Shown here in pieces: positions 24,342 to 35,163 of a stretch of 64,000 bases of DNA. Source of the DNA: Thinopyrum elongatum (taxonomy: Eukaryota > Streptophyta > Magnoliopsida > Poales > Poaceae); NCBI GenBank assembly GCA_011799875.1, contig CM022303.1:727277718-727341717 (forward strand), read 5' to 3'. A program made the translations under genes and the position numbers. The notes beneath the pieces were generated by a model, which was not told the DNA's origin, did no database searches, and saw nothing but the letters and a program-made list of their open reading frames with translations. Positions within the stretch are counted from its first letter, which is position 1. Each line of letters starts with the position of its first letter.

Positions 24342-24550
24342 TCATGTCAGTAGTTAGAAAACCTTAACCATCTTTGATCAACGAGCTATTCTAGTAGAGG
24401 CTCACTAGGGACACGGTATTTGTTTATGTATTCACACATGTATTTAAGTTTCCGATCAATACAATTCTAGCATGAATAATAAACCTTTATCATGAATAAG
24501 AAAATATAAAATAACAACTTTATTATTGTCTATATGGCATATTTCCTTCA
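24342..24550 (-). repeat. Copia 5' LTR, second part
   Basis: The LTR resumes after the nested element with TCATG (second TSD copy) then TCAGTAGTTAG, and ends CATATTTCCTTCA. Positions 24347-24550 match 5402-5606. Confidence 0.92.
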
Positions 24551-24555
24551 ACAAC

Positions 24556-25200
24556 TACGCTGGCGAGATAGGTTTTTGTCCTTGGGGTAGTTGCATTTTT
24601 GTTCGACACAAGACTTGTAATTGCAAGAGACCTCAACTTGACCCATAATGCAGGGGGTGTGAGAGGGGTGTTGTCAGCATGGTTTTTTTGTGATCCGTCA
24701 ATTTTGCATCCCCACCACTAGAATTTTTTATTCAACAACAAAAGATTTCACTCAAACACAATTTGTAAGACCAATCAACACGCATTGGGAGAAAGGTTTT
24801 GTTGCGGCGTTTTAGCGAGAGGCTGCATTTTTTTGTTAGAAGATGACAGTCGCCGGTGACCATTATCTCCCATTTCTCCTGTTTGGTTGACCCCAGCAAC
24901 CAAAATTGATAGGCGACGCTGTTTGAAATGAGAAAGGAGAGAGAAGAGGGGAATAAACGAGGGTCTGTATCTCGAAGAACAGGGAGAGCTCATCGGAGGT
25001 CACCGGTAAGGACCCCCCCCCCCCCCCCGCCCCCCCCCCAATGACGAACCGCCTTGTGATAAGTACCCTTTGTCGCAGTCCCTGAAGTGATTCACACAGG
25101 TTTTTTTAACCGATGCGCTCCCTACATGAGCTTTTTTCATAGAGTAATTTTCGAGCGATGTCCCTAACTCTTGAGGAGAGTTAGGGATTACTAGTTTGTA
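24556..25200. other. Right flank of the split minisatellite and unclassified DNA
   Basis: TAGTTGCATTTTTGTTCGACAC followed by ACTTGTAATTGCAAG at about 24590-24630 continues the hairpin minisatellite of 2750-3839 in degenerate form. A run of C interrupted by one G lies at about 25012-25039. No gene was recognised. Confidence 0.55.
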
Positions 25201-25339
25201 ATTAGAAAGATGGAGTGGAGGGTTTGTGAGTTATAAGGATTTGGAGGGCCACGAGCAACAGAGGAAGAGGGGGGAGGAACCATTTTTTCTTCCCACTAGC
25301 CACTGCGTTTTCTTGTGTGGAGTGTCGTTGTTTGTGTTC

Positions 25340-25390
25340 AAGCCAGAGATTTGGATTTCGTCCGAAATTATTGGATTTCGTCCGAAATTC
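25340..25390. repeat. Short tandem duplication ATTGGATTTCGTCCGAAATT
   Basis: Two adjacent copies of a 20-bp unit. Related text (CGAATTTCGCCCATCTTGCC, CAGGTCCGGTA) recurs at about 25968-25998 after a similar CGCCCATTTCGCCTGGGCC stretch at 25390-25410. Confidence 0.6.
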
Positions 25391-25499
25391 GCCCATTTCG
25401 CCTGGGCCCGGTATTAGTATGGCCCGGTCAAATTTTTCGGCCTTTCCTGTACTTCCAGCCCAGCCCAAATGCCAAACTAGCCCACATATACCCCCTTTG

Positions 25500-25783
25500 G
25501 TATATAAACTCATCCTGAACCAGCTCCCAACCCTAGTATTCACGTTTCCTCTTTTCTCGCGTGTGCGGCGGCTGCAGGCAACGGAAGCGGCAAGCCTGAG
25601 CGAGGCGGGGCAGCCGCGCCTCCGCCCAGCCTCCTCTTGCAGCACCCATCCTCCTTAAGGACGACTCCTTCTCCTCCTCCTCCCATGGAGGATGTAGGTC
25701 GCGACCCTGACAGCGCCCATACACGCGGCGGCCCGCTCGACGGCGGCGTGGATAGTGCCACATCTCGTACAGCTGGGCGTTGA
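25500..25783 (+). other. Promoter-like stretch and 32-codon ORF, unknown
   Basis: TATATAAAC at about 25500-25508 is followed by ACCCTAG, a CT-rich stretch and an ATG at 25685. The frame MEDVGRDPDSAHTRGG continues to a TGA at 25781-25783. The layout resembles the 5' end of a plant gene, but no further exon or known protein was recognised. It could be a decayed gene 5' region carried by a repeat. Confidence 0.2.
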
Positions 25784-26364
25784 TTGAGTCTTTGAGGAAC
25801 ACGGGAAACACTCAAAACAACAGGGAGCGTTGTTGTTCTGCTTACTTTCAAATTTTTGAGCAAATTCCGGTCATTTTTCGTTCAATTTTCGGCCATTTTC
25901 GTTTCAAATTTCAAACTTTGGTTTGTTCTTTTCGTCCGGAATTTTCTGAAATTTTACCGGAATGCCGAATTTCGCCCATCTTGCCCAGGTCCGGTAAAAA
26001 ACATAAAACGAAATCCAAAACCTTGGTTCAAGCTAACTTTTTCGAGCAATGAGGTAACTTTGGTTTATTTGTGCTTTTGCTTTGTCCTTGTAAGGCAAGA
26101 CACACATCTGTATGCGTCTTGCTTCTATTTTTTAGATGTGCAATATCTTGGACACATCTAGATGTGGTCTATAAAAATATGAATCCTTAACATGCCAAAC
26201 AATGTGATGAGGTCAGCTTACCAGCCACACACCCATGCGAGTGGCAGGTGTCTGGTTCGAACCCTCACCATACCAGAATCCATTTTAATTTCTTTCCCTC
26301 AGAGGGCCTTCTTGTAAGCCTTCCGTCGACATCGGGTCTCCCACCATGCTAGTGTGCCTAGTCA

Positions 26365-26590
26365 GCAGGATGTTTGTATACGAACGTGATTTGCATCGTA
26401 CATGCACATCCGAGCCAAGTTTTTGACACCAATTCAATGTATGCCATGCGTCTAGTCAGCATCATATTTGCAAGTGTTCATATACAAACGCGCTTTGCAC
26501 CGTACATGCACGTCGGATCCAAATTTTGCACCATTCCGATGTATGCCGTAAGTTTTGACACTAAAATGACTTTTCTTCCCAAGCTTAAGC
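26365..26590 (+). repeat. Two tandem copies of a dispersed repeat
   Basis: Two diverged units share TTGCATCGTACATGCAC or TTGCACCGTACATGCAC, then a CCAA(G/A)TTTT stretch and ATGTATGCC. The second ends GTTTTGACACTAAAATGAC. A reverse-complement copy lies at 39672-39835. Confidence 0.65.
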
Positions 26591-26702
26591 ACTGATGGTG
26601 TAGTTGACTCCTCAAATTCATCAATAGTTGATCGGTCCACTTGCTCAAAAAACAAAGCTGATATATCCTTTGCTAACAACCATGTGGTGCTCTGCTCACC
26701 GG

Positions 26703-26860
26703 AGATACTCAGCTGTACCAAACTTTCAACTAATAAGATGTTGCTTCTACTTGCGAGCAATTTCAAACTAATTGATCTCTGCTGACAGGAGATACTCAGC
26801 TGTACCAAACTTTCAACTAATAAAATCTTGCTTCTACTTGCGAGCCTTTTTCAAACTAAC
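26703..26860. repeat. 89-bp tandem duplication
   Basis: GATACTCAGCTGTACCAAAC and the following text to TTTCAAACTAA occur at about 26703-26771 and again at 26792-26860 with few changes. No protein was recognised. Confidence 0.75.
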
Positions 26861-27967
26861 TACTCCGAATACAGTGTTTCAAGTTTCAACCAAGACTGCT
26901 CGCTGGATGATTTCTTTGGTCGAGTCCTAACAAAATCATTTAATTTGTGTGAGCCGAGCTTGAGCGCTGCCGCATCACGCATCTCAAGCGACCTGTTCCC
27001 CTGTTTATTAGCCGGCCTAATAACGACAAACACAGCTAAGCAGCACCTACGCCTTATACGAATGAGTACAGAGCAGTATCGTCACTCTAAACTCTTCTTT
27101 GGCCACAGTATCTACTGACCCTTGGCCAACGGCCCCGTTGATCAACTACCGACTTGGACAATCCAACAGCCAGAGCTGCCAATGGTTCAAGTTTCACCAC
27201 CCAAGTTTTAAGAACCGTTCAACAGTCTCTTTAACCCCATATGTGTTGCTTGCACATCTCCGCCCAGCCAACTTCAACCCCATATGTGTGGACTTTTTGA
27301 AGACGTTGCGGCTACGATGCTTGGACGAACCGTTTGTGAGATCTCGTGAGAGACAAGAGGCGCGCTTTGCCAACTTTAGTCCACAAACGGAACTGTGAGT
27401 CTAGTGGTGATTTGATGTCTAACTACATGTTCCTAGGTGTTCAAGATAGACTTTTTTGTTTTCCACAAATAAAATGTTCCGTACCGCATTAACCTTATGG
27501 GTGGTCAATGATCTTGATTTTAATTTTAGTTACTTATGGGATGCTTTGTACTACCATTGCATATTTCTAATAAACCATAGGCCCTTTTCACAGAAAAGAT
27601 GTAAAAAAAATCCAATCCCAACTGTCAATAGATAAAGTCAAATTAATAGAAGCCTAGCGACGCAACCATGCAGGCTGCTTATATTCAATAAGTATATGAT
27701 AAGTATACAATAATTATATATTCATGTTACAAATGACCAAATATCATTGAAATATATTGCAATAAATATCCGCAACAATGTGCATCATATGGAGAGTTGG
27801 GACTCCCTAGTGGGAAACCACTAGCGTGTTGATATCAACTCAGACGATGAACCACATCGACATGGGGGCTTCCATACATGAGCTATACAAAAGGTGTCAA
27901 GGACCCCATGGTCCATGGAAGGACTATGTAATTTGGAGGCTCTATGCCCTGAGAGATTTCAACGCTT
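26861..27967. other. Unassigned DNA, no gene recognised
   Basis: It includes an open plus-strand frame of 99 codons at 27099-27398 with no recognisable similarity or splice context. The rest is AT-rich. Confidence 0.4.
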
Positions 27968-28330
27968 AGCCCTTTTTTGGTTCACAGGATTTGGAAAAAC
28001 AAGAATAATAAAAACGCGGGAATAGGATGTCATGGTACTTAGAATCCTATAGGAGATGAAACACAGTATTCGGCAATAAACATTGTTTGGTTGCACCACA
28101 CGGAAAACACATGAACTTCCTATGGAGGTAGAGTGGAAGCCATAGTTTTCATACTCAAAGGAATATTCCAAGAGATCTAACCTCTTGCGAGAAATCCTAT
28201 GGAATTGTAGTGTAGGAAAAGCATTCCATATGAATATTGGAGGATCCATTCCTTTGAACCAAATCCACTCTAAAGGAAAAATTCCTATGGAATATCCTAC
28301 AAAATTCCTTTGAACATCCTATGAACCATA
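27968..28330. mobile_element. Putative MITE-like element (GGTTCATAGGAT type)
   Basis: The left side reads TTTTGGTTCACAGGATTTGG. The reverse complement of the right side reads ATGGTTCATAGGATGTTCAA, giving imperfect inverted termini. Internal repeats of CCTATGGAAT and TCCTTTGAAC occur on both strands. This text is common in grass MITEs. No clean target duplication was found, so edges and superfamily are uncertain. Confidence 0.5.
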
Positions 28331-28618
28331 GTGGATCTCGTCGAGTTCTCCCAAGTTTCTTAGTACTCCCCTTTTGTTCTTCATCTTTTTTACTTCTCCA
28401 CATATATAACAGAAAATAGCAAGGCAGGAATTAGAGTTGTATCCAAGCAATCGGGGCATGAACTAGCTATATAGACCCTGGTCACCTAACGTGAAGTTCC
28501 AGCGTTCTAAATACCCTGGTCACCTATGGTTGGATTTCGCTTAAATGGGATAATCTATGTCAAAAATGATGAAAAAGGGGGTAAAAAAAAATGGAATTTA
28601 CTCTTGTGTTATCTTCAT

Positions 28619-29353
28619 CTAGGACAAATTCTGAACATGGCATGTAGGGCATACATTTGGAGTTTGAGGGGATACAGCGGAAGACGAGGACGATGGTTCA
28701 GTTTTCGCGGTGTCACTGTTCTTGTCGCTGTTTGGGTCGCTGCATCCGATGAAGTTCCTTTTGCTGGGGAAGATGGTGAAGACTAGGCTGGAGAAGACGG
28801 CCATTCCCAGCGGCAGGTTCTTGAGCAGCTGCTGGGTGTCGGTGCCGGCGTCAGGGAAGAAGCAGTTCTGGAGCCCGACATCGCTGAAGGCCATGGTGAG
28901 GAACACGACGACGGTGAGGGAGGCGTGGACAAAGTCCTGCCTCCTGAGGCCACGCTTCTTGAGCTCAGGTAGAATGCTTGCGAACACCACTGCCTCCTCC
29001 TTCTTTGACAAGTTGAAGACGTTGAGGCGGCCGTAGATGGCCATGCCGTAGTAGACCTTGCCGTTGTGGAGGACAGTGTCGGTGAGGGCGAAGAAGATGC
29101 AGGAGGTGGCGAGCGCGAAGACGAGGCCCAGCGTCATCCACCAGTTGGAGGGGTAGCACTTGCCCTGGTTGCTGAAGGACGGCGCCAGCATCTGGTACGC
29201 CATCACCGACCCCGTCGGCAGCAGCTGCGCCAGGTTCGCCGACACCGACAGCACCTTTTGGTTAACCGGCGTCTTGCCGTCTGCTGGAGCACTCTTGTTA
29301 TTCCCAGCCTCGACATCAATAACGACGTTCCCGCCGGTGGCCGGTGCTGCCAT
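28619..29353 (-). CDS. DMP (DUF679 domain) membrane protein
   Basis: An intact single-exon gene of 244 codons, normal length for the plant DMP family of four-helix endomembrane or plasma-membrane proteins. The polar Ala/Asp/Lys-rich N-terminus (about 1-35) is followed by LAQLLPTGSVMAYQMLAPSF (helix 1, about 41-60). Helix 2 is around WWMTLGLVFALATSCIFFAL (72-91), with the family motifs KVYYGMA and FVHASLTVVVFLTMAFSD (helix 3, about 141-158). CFFPDAGTDTQQLLKNLPLG and FSSLVFTIFPSKR (helix 4) come next, then a Ser-rich tail. The ATG context AACAATGGC is good. Family members act in senescence, membrane remodelling and, for one clade, gamete fusion; this copy cannot be assigned to a clade by eye. 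It is the only intact host gene recognised in the window. Confidence 0.92.
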   Translation of the reverse strand: MAAPATGGNVVIDVEAGNNKSAPADGKTPVNQKVLSVSANLAQLLPTGSVMAYQMLAPSFSNQGKCYPSNWWMTLGLVFALATSCIFFALTDTVLHNGKVYYGMAIYGRLNVFNLSKKEEAVVFASILPELKKRGLRRQDFVHASLTVVVFLTMAFSDVGLQNCFFPDAGTDTQQLLKNLPLGMAVFSSLVFTIFPSKRNFIGCSDPNSDKNSDTAKTEPSSSSSAVSPQTPNVCPTCHVQNLS

Positions 29354-29364
29354 TGTTTTTCTTC

Positions 29365-29400
29365 AAACTCCTCTCTCTCTCTCTCTTTCTCTCTCCATCT
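29365..29400 (-). repeat. CT/GA microsatellite in the DMP 5' leader
   Basis: CTCTCTCTCTCTCTTTCTCTC lies 12-45 bp upstream of the ATG, giving GA repeats on the coding strand. GA-rich leaders are common in plant genes. Confidence 0.8.
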
Positions 29401-29451
29401 TCTCCTCTCTCCATTCTATTCCATCTCCTCCAAGCCCCACGTAACTTTTGT

Positions 29452-29462
29452 TCTATATATTC
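29452..29462 (-). promoter_or_regulatory. Probable TATA box of the DMP gene
   Basis: The minus strand reads GAATATATAGA about 100 bp upstream of the ATG, leaving a leader of roughly 70 bp. No other TATA-like motif lies at a comparable distance. Confidence 0.5.
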
Positions 29463-29479
29463 GCATAATTTTTTTACAT

Positions 29480-30540
29480 CTCTTGCAGCTTTGTAATCAC
29501 AATCTAAAAAGTGTTCTCATCATCCCCGCTTTCTCCTATCTCTTCTCTCTCTCACTCCTCTCTCTCGCTTTCTCTTAGTCAGGCTTCGTGTAGCCCCATC
29601 CATCCCCATCGGTTCGTCTCTCCTTCCAGTCACTACTCTTCCTTCATGTCGTTCATTCTACCCCCCCCCATCCTTCGTCTCTATTCTCTACCTGCCGTTC
29701 CTTCCATCTACCAGTCGGGCCTCTTTCCGATTCACCTCACTAGTTTCCGAATCCACTCGCTCACGCTCACCGGAGCCGGCATGTAGGCCTCCCAGCCTAT
29801 GGCTCCCCCTGGAATCAACCAAAAGGGAGGATAAGAGAGGAATAGATCCGGGCCGACCGCGCCCGACACATCTGGCGGGGCCGAATTGGTGGCTTCATCA
29901 GGGTATATAGATGGCGGCAGAGGAGAATCTGGGTTCTTCTCATTCATCACTGTCGTCTCTCGGTATTCGTCACCATCCTCTGTCTGCCTCTTCGTAAGTC
30001 CCTTTTTCTCGACTCTCCCGGATCGTGGTCCTCTCCGGCTGAAACGAATCTCTGCTCAGTCTCCCTTCTCCATCCATGCGTCTCCTTAAGCGGTCAAAGA
30101 ACTCGATCTCCGTCGACTATCGAGCCTCGTACTCATCCCTCCACTGCCGATCTCTGAAGACGTCATTCTCGTGACCCTCTCATCGAACACCGTCATTCCG
30201 CCCCCTCTCCCGCGTCGATCATACTCAAAACAGTCTCGATCCGATCTCTGTTCATCTCGACTCCCTCCTGCTCTCCTCCTCCGTCCTCATCCATCTCCCA
30301 AGGAAGGAAAAAAAGGTCGCTCAGTTATCGTGTTCCAGACCTCACGATCGTTCATCCTCATGAGAAGTCCACCCTTCGTCCGTCCTCCCCTCCTCTCTCT
30401 CTCGCCACTCATCTACTCGCGCCGCAGTCGCTCGCTTCGTTCGCGCACGCATCGCTCGCTCGCTCCCTCCTCCTCCGAACTGCAGCAGGTGCTCGAGCGA
30501 TCCATTGGCTGGGCATGGCTACTATTTCTATAGGCCGGCC
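29480..30540. other. CT-rich region upstream of DMP, possible 5' end of an unidentified gene
   Basis: Long pyrimidine-rich tracts (CTCTC, TCGCTCGCTCGCTCCCTCC) fill this stretch. GGGTATATAG followed at once by ATGGCGGCAGAGGAG (29911), a 28-codon ORF and a GTAAGT donor-like site (29994-29999) hint at a first exon. No partner exon was recognised, so I do not call a gene. Confidence 0.3.
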
Positions 30541-30665
30541 CCGGCCGGTGAAGCTTGCCCCATCATTATAGGCGTATCAATAATTGAACATACATGCATG
30601 CATGACAGCTGTTTTTTTTTTTTGGCAACATGAGTGCAGTTGTATAATCTGAAAGCTACACATAC

Positions 30666-30862
30666 AAACGTGTGCCCAACTGGTGCAATGTCAACATACA
30701 TGCATTCATCTCTGGCCTTCAAACGTAACGTGTGCCCAACTGGTGCAATGTCAACGAGCCATATACAACTTGCGGTACATTATATACATGCTAGTACTTA
30801 CGTAAGTCTTGGTAACAATGTTCAATTTTTACGCAAGTCTTGGTAATAATGTTCAATTTAAT
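30666..30862. repeat. Short local duplications
   Basis: ACGTGTGCCCAACTGGTGCA and ATGTCAAC occur at 30666 and again at 30727. A 32-bp unit, ACG(T/C)AAGTCTTGGTAA then (C/T)AATGTTCAATTT, occurs at 30799 and 30831. They look like replication-slippage duplications. Confidence 0.65.
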
Positions 30863-31086
30863 GCAGAAACTAGCTATTATACTACCTTAAGTAGATTCTT
30901 GCACTGCGTACTAGCTAGTTTACTACGGCCACTTCAAGTTCATCGCCATCGATCAATCGTTTTGGCTATTTTTTAGTTAGTTGGCAAGTGCGTGTTTAGT
31001 ATTGCATGATTCATCTCGTACTAATTAACTAGTGATACCTCCATCGGTTTGAGCGTTGTAAGCTAATGTGCAACTTGGTGCAATGT

Positions 31087-31525
31087 CTTTTTTTTTTTGC
31101 GGGGGAAAGCATATCATTTAATCAAACAGGGCCTTACAATCGTTTGAAATGATAATACTAATCTCCTTTGGGGAGTTTGCTAACCAATAAGCAGTGCGTT
31201 GGTGACTACGACCTAGAGCTGCCATAGCATGAGCAGCATTATTTTGTGATCTACAAATTTTCCGGAAATGTACTGGTCGTTCCTTCGCCATCTCAGCGAT
31301 CTCAGTCACCTGATACATGTTACTAGAGTGATCTGTAGGACTAGAGTTAAGCAGCTTGATGATTTCGGAGCAATCCGTTTCCACCTGAAGCGGTAGTTGA
31401 GTCCAGTGTAGCGCCAGTCGTAGGCCCTCATCACATGCCGCAAGCTCAGCCTCAAGAGCACCCGAGCGGTTCAAGAGCGACCTGCAAGCCGCATAAATTA
31501 ACATTAACGAGTCGCCAACTCCCAC
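31087..31525 (-). pseudogene. 3' remnant of a non-LTR (LINE-type) RNase H domain
   Basis: A 135-codon open piece resembles the plant LINE-type RNase H (RVT_3) domain: EAELAACDEGLRLALHW, LQVETDCSEIIKLLN with the catalytic Asp, and RSQNNAAHAMAALGR near the end. Just downstream on the same strand is a poly-A tail (poly-T at about 31087-31098 on plus). This suits a 5'-truncated LINE insertion. The first catalytic Asp and the whole reverse transcriptase are missing. A host RNase H-like gene fragment is the alternative. Confidence 0.7.
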
Positions 31526-31529
31526 GGGC

Positions 31530-32420
31530 TAGTTTCTTAAGCTACTACTTTTATTTGACCTATATCATAAAATATGCAATATTTTTATACTTTTTTATTT
31601 ACTCGGAGTAAGGAAATTGAGAAGTCTAGCAATTTCTGTTTGACAAATTTCATCTTGTCTTGCCATTGGGTTTAATATCCATGTCGTATCATACTTAAAA
31701 TGAAAAATGTATATGAAATAATAGAATATAAAATGAAGTATATACTATTTTTTCTCTCTTTCAAAAAACCGAACTACTTAATGACTTATGATCATGGTAT
31801 ATAATTCCTTCACAATATATTGATTTTTTTTTTCTTATTGTCTGTTCACCTATGAACTTTTCCAACCAGTCTAGAAATTAAGCAACTTACTATAGATAGA
31901 TAATTATAGAGCCTAATAGAATCAACAACAACAAAAATTATTTGACATTTTATTTTTCAAAAGATAATAGATATCAATGCAGATATCAGAGTCCATTTTT
32001 TATATTAGCTTATTTTCTTGTTCCTCCTTTTTCATTGAAAATACAAAGCCTGATCTCCAAAGCATAGAGCGCAAACAATAATATCATGCATAAAGGAAAT
32101 AGTCATGCCGTCGGGCTTCCGTACATGCTGTGATGGTTGCACTTCTGTGCATCCTTTTTGCTTCTTTATTGCTCTAAACACCTCCACTTTGGTTATATTA
32201 GTCATTTCTTATAATAAAATGCTAAATTATAGTTGTAGCACAAGGACAAAAGTAAAATTTGGTGGTCTCTTTCCTGAATTCAAGTCAATATTGGTTAATA
32301 TGGCATATACTGAAACCAAATAGATATAATTTGGTATATACCGAGACGGCAATGGTGGATCTAGACGAGGGGTTGCCGTCTCTTGCATTGTATCCACCAG
32401 ATGAGAGAGATCGAAAGGAA
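31530..32420. other. AT-rich DNA, no gene seen
   Basis: Low-GC sequence with short frames only. It may be the body of the Helitron ending at 36111, but no 5' terminus was identified. Confidence 0.4.
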
Positions 32421-32425
32421 GAAGC

Positions 32426-32699
32426 GTGACGGTGGTGCTCGGCCCGACGCCTCACCGCACCAGCTCCTTGGCAGTGCGCGGCCTCCACACCCAGCGGCTC
32501 TTGCTCCTTCGCCATCGCGCCTCCACACCGGGCCGCCGCTACTCCTCCGCCAGAGCCCTGCCGCGCCCTGCCGCCACCTCGCCCGCCTCCACGCCGGCCC
32601 TCCACGCCTCCCCGCTCACGGCGCCGACGGCCCTCCACAACTCCCACGACACGCCCGGGGAGCTCAACTGGCGCGCCGACGACACCCACATCCTTTTCG
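32426..32699 (+). pseudogene. GC-rich exon-like fragment, unknown protein
   Basis: A GC-rich island in AT-rich DNA, with an open frame ending in GELNWRADDTHILFG followed directly by a GTAAAT donor-like site (32700). Composition and context suggest a captured first exon of a host gene, with a Ser/Ala/Pro-rich N-terminus of transit-peptide character. I do not recognise the protein. It may belong to the Helitron whose 3' end is at 36111. Confidence 0.35.
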
Positions 32700-32849
32700 G
32701 TAAATCATGTTCCGATATTCATGTTCAGTTATATGCTTATACTGATTTCTTCACTTCCACAAGTATTTATGTTCAGTTATATGCTTGTACTGATTTCTTA
32801 ACTGCTCCATGGTTTTACCTTCATCCACATGCATCTGGAGGGTCCTAAA

Positions 32850-34768
32850 AACAAACACTACATATTGTTTTCTCGTCTACAATGTTCAATGCATTTTGGG
32901 GGTCCTCTGATTTTCACAATAAAAACAACTTCTGTTGAAGATAAACATCATGACAAATGCCCCCAAACCAGCGAAATCACCTAACAAATATAATGCCATC
33001 AAATGCAATCCTGAATCTCTTATCAATGCAGAGATGAGTGGACGTTCCAAAAGCTTTGTCTCCGTTCCCTGCTGGTTCGAGATCCGCACAAGTTTCTTCC
33101 CTTCCGTCGTCGGCCTCATCTAAAGGTATTCTTCCCTGGCCTTGTCGTTCCGCAAGAGACGATTGAATGTTTCGACATGGATCTCCACAGACGAAGTTCT
33201 GCACTTATATGGCGCAGATTTTGTTTTCTGTTCCACCTCTGTTTAGTTATGACTGTAGTTACTTGATAAACCGTGGAGGACAAGCGTCCTAGCAAACCAG
33301 AGAAATTAATTCTCATACTGCTGTTTATGCTTGTTTGATTCTGATGCTTCCGCTTGGCATTTGTGTATCATCTTTTCATAGTTGCTGAAGCGCTACTTTT
33401 CTTAAAAGTTGTACGCATACAAGCGACAACCCTGAGTGAGAACAATTGTCCTATGGCACATAATGTAGAGTTTCACTTTTTAATACTTAAGAAGTGCCAT
33501 TTTTCTTGAAATTTGTACAAATACATGCTTCTGGTCTGAGTCAGCACAACTATTCTACGATACAAAATTCAGAGTTTTGCTACACATTCAGGTTACTGAG
33601 AATGCCATAATTGCAAATACTTTGGAGGCATGCTGTGTCATTGCAACAATTGTCAAAAATAAGGTCTTGTATATTTTGTAATTTTCAGAAGGTCCTTTGA
33701 CCGGTCTATTCTGCGTCAAAGGACCGTTTCATACCTGGCAGATTCCGCTCCAGCCTCGATTGTACGTGTGCTTGAATCTATTTTCATGTTGTTTTCTTGG
33801 GCCTTAGTGTTTTGTTTCTTGGGTGTTTGACAAACGCTTCACAAATTATGCTCCTGTTAACAATTTCAGATGTGTAGGTTGGCTTGCAGCTCGTGTGGGC
33901 GGACGTGAAGCACACTTTTGTCTGTCCCTCAGAAGTTATTGCCGCCCTCCTCGCTACCACCGCCGGAGATGGAACTTGGTGGTAAGTCTCTTCTCCCCCC
34001 TCTCAGTTCTTCCCCTTTGCTTTGGACGATCTATGTTCATGTTATTACTGTTTATAAATATCTTCTGTTGTTCTAGCTGATAATCTTGAGTTTTCCGGTG
34101 TTCGTGGAGGTAACTAAGGTATATCTAAGCTGTAGTCGACAAGGAGGCCTACCTATGATGCCAGTGCAGTTGAAAATGTTTGCAGGCCAGCCTATGATGT
34201 CAGGTTGGAGGCCTACTTATGATGTCAGGTTGTTGTACACAGAAATTTTGTGGGATAGTTTGCAGATTGGGAGTTTATGTTTTTCTTCGTTAGCTTTTAA
34301 GATTGTTGTAGTTAAAAATGAGATGGAGGCCTCAGATTGACTGAGCTATGTTACAAATTTATAGTGGCTATCTTCTACTACACTAGAGGACCCCCAAATA
34401 GTCTATTTTGTATGTTTGTTCATGGAAGTTGATTATCCTCGTATACAACTACCCTCTGCCCAGGAATCCTCAGATTGAATATAGAGCTATGTTGCCAAGG
34501 ATTAGAATGCGTTATTTTTATAGAAGTAGGATTATTTGATCCTATTCTGAAATATATTTTAATGCTTATATTTGGATGGGCATGATGTGGTGCAGGTTCC
34601 GCCGATTCTGGAAGCACACGGCTGAATGAATCCAACAGAAGCAATGCTGCAGCTATATCATCCTATATTTGGTGATACATGTTTAATTCGGTGATAAAGC
34701 TATATCATCCTATATAGCTTTTCAGTTCCATGGTTGCCTTCCATTGATGTTGTAACTGGTACTTGTCA
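32850..34768. other. Unassigned DNA, possible Helitron interior
   Basis: Short frames only. 34140-34230 repeats GGCCTACCTATGATG, GCCAGCCTATGATGTCAGG and GGCCTACTTATGATGTCAGG. Several intron-like T-rich stretches occur, but no protein was recognised. Confidence 0.35.
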
Positions 34769-34920
34769 GTCTCTATGGAGTATAGGTACGAGTGGACTAA
34801 GTGAGAAGAGTACATGATTGTAGGTTGCAACTTGCTAATTATGCGTCTCTATGGAGTATAGGTATGAGTGGACTAAGTGAGAAGAGTACATGATTGTAGG
34901 TTGCAACTTGCTAATTATGC
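34769..34920. repeat. 76-bp tandem duplication, two copies
   Basis: GTCTCTATGGAGTATAGGTA and the following 56 bp are repeated head to tail (34769-34844, 34845-34920) with a single visible difference (TACGAG versus TATGAG). This is a recent duplication. Confidence 0.9.
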
Positions 34921-35058
34921 GTCCGTGTTCATGTGTACGTGTCGTTATTAGCTAACATCTCTTCTTTTTTGTATGTGTCCGTGTTCATGAGTTCATCTCC
35001 TGAGCTTTGCCACGTTTCTGAAGTGCGTTGAAATAGGAGTTCCAGTTCTTGATATTTA

Positions 35059-35163
35059 GGAAACTGAAGAGGAGTGTTTGACGAAAGAGGAGTGGAAGGC
35101 ACGGGAAGCAAAGAAGGGGAGAAGGGAGAGGGAAAAGGAGAAGTTGCTCAAGAAGAAGAATAC
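35059..35163 (+). pseudogene. Exon-like fragment encoding a Lys/Arg/Glu-rich segment
   Basis: An acceptor-like GATATTTAG precedes an open frame ETEEECLTKEEWKAREAKKG, then RREREKEKLLKKKNT and a donor-like GTAAATG. The charged helical content suggests part of a coiled-coil protein. No family was recognised. It is a candidate captured exon in the Helitron ending at 36111. Confidence 0.35.

Larger units (their letters stand above)
3845..24550 (-). mobile_element. Complete Ty1/copia LTR retrotransposon, Angela/BARE-1 type, split by a nested element
   Basis: The element is bounded by LTRs with TG...CA ends and by an exact 5-bp target duplication ACAAC (3840-3844 and 24551-24555). It reads on the minus strand: 5' LTR at the right, primer binding site at 10839-10855, one gag-pol frame (9617-5640), polypurine tract at 5607-5621, and 3' LTR at the left. 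The minus-strand LTR start TGAAGGAAATATGCCCTAGA is typical of the Angela/BARE-1/WIS group of Triticeae. Without the nested element (12410-24341 plus one TSD copy) it would be about 8.8 kb, normal for this group. It is defective because the polyprotein has six internal stops. Confidence 0.95.

Noticed and set aside
26215..26280. tRNA-like sequence with TGGTTCGAACCCTCACCATACCA
   Set aside because: The T-arm-like GGTTCGAACC and a CCA-like end are present, but there is no matching acceptor stem, D-arm or A-box. It may be a SINE relic, not a tRNA gene.
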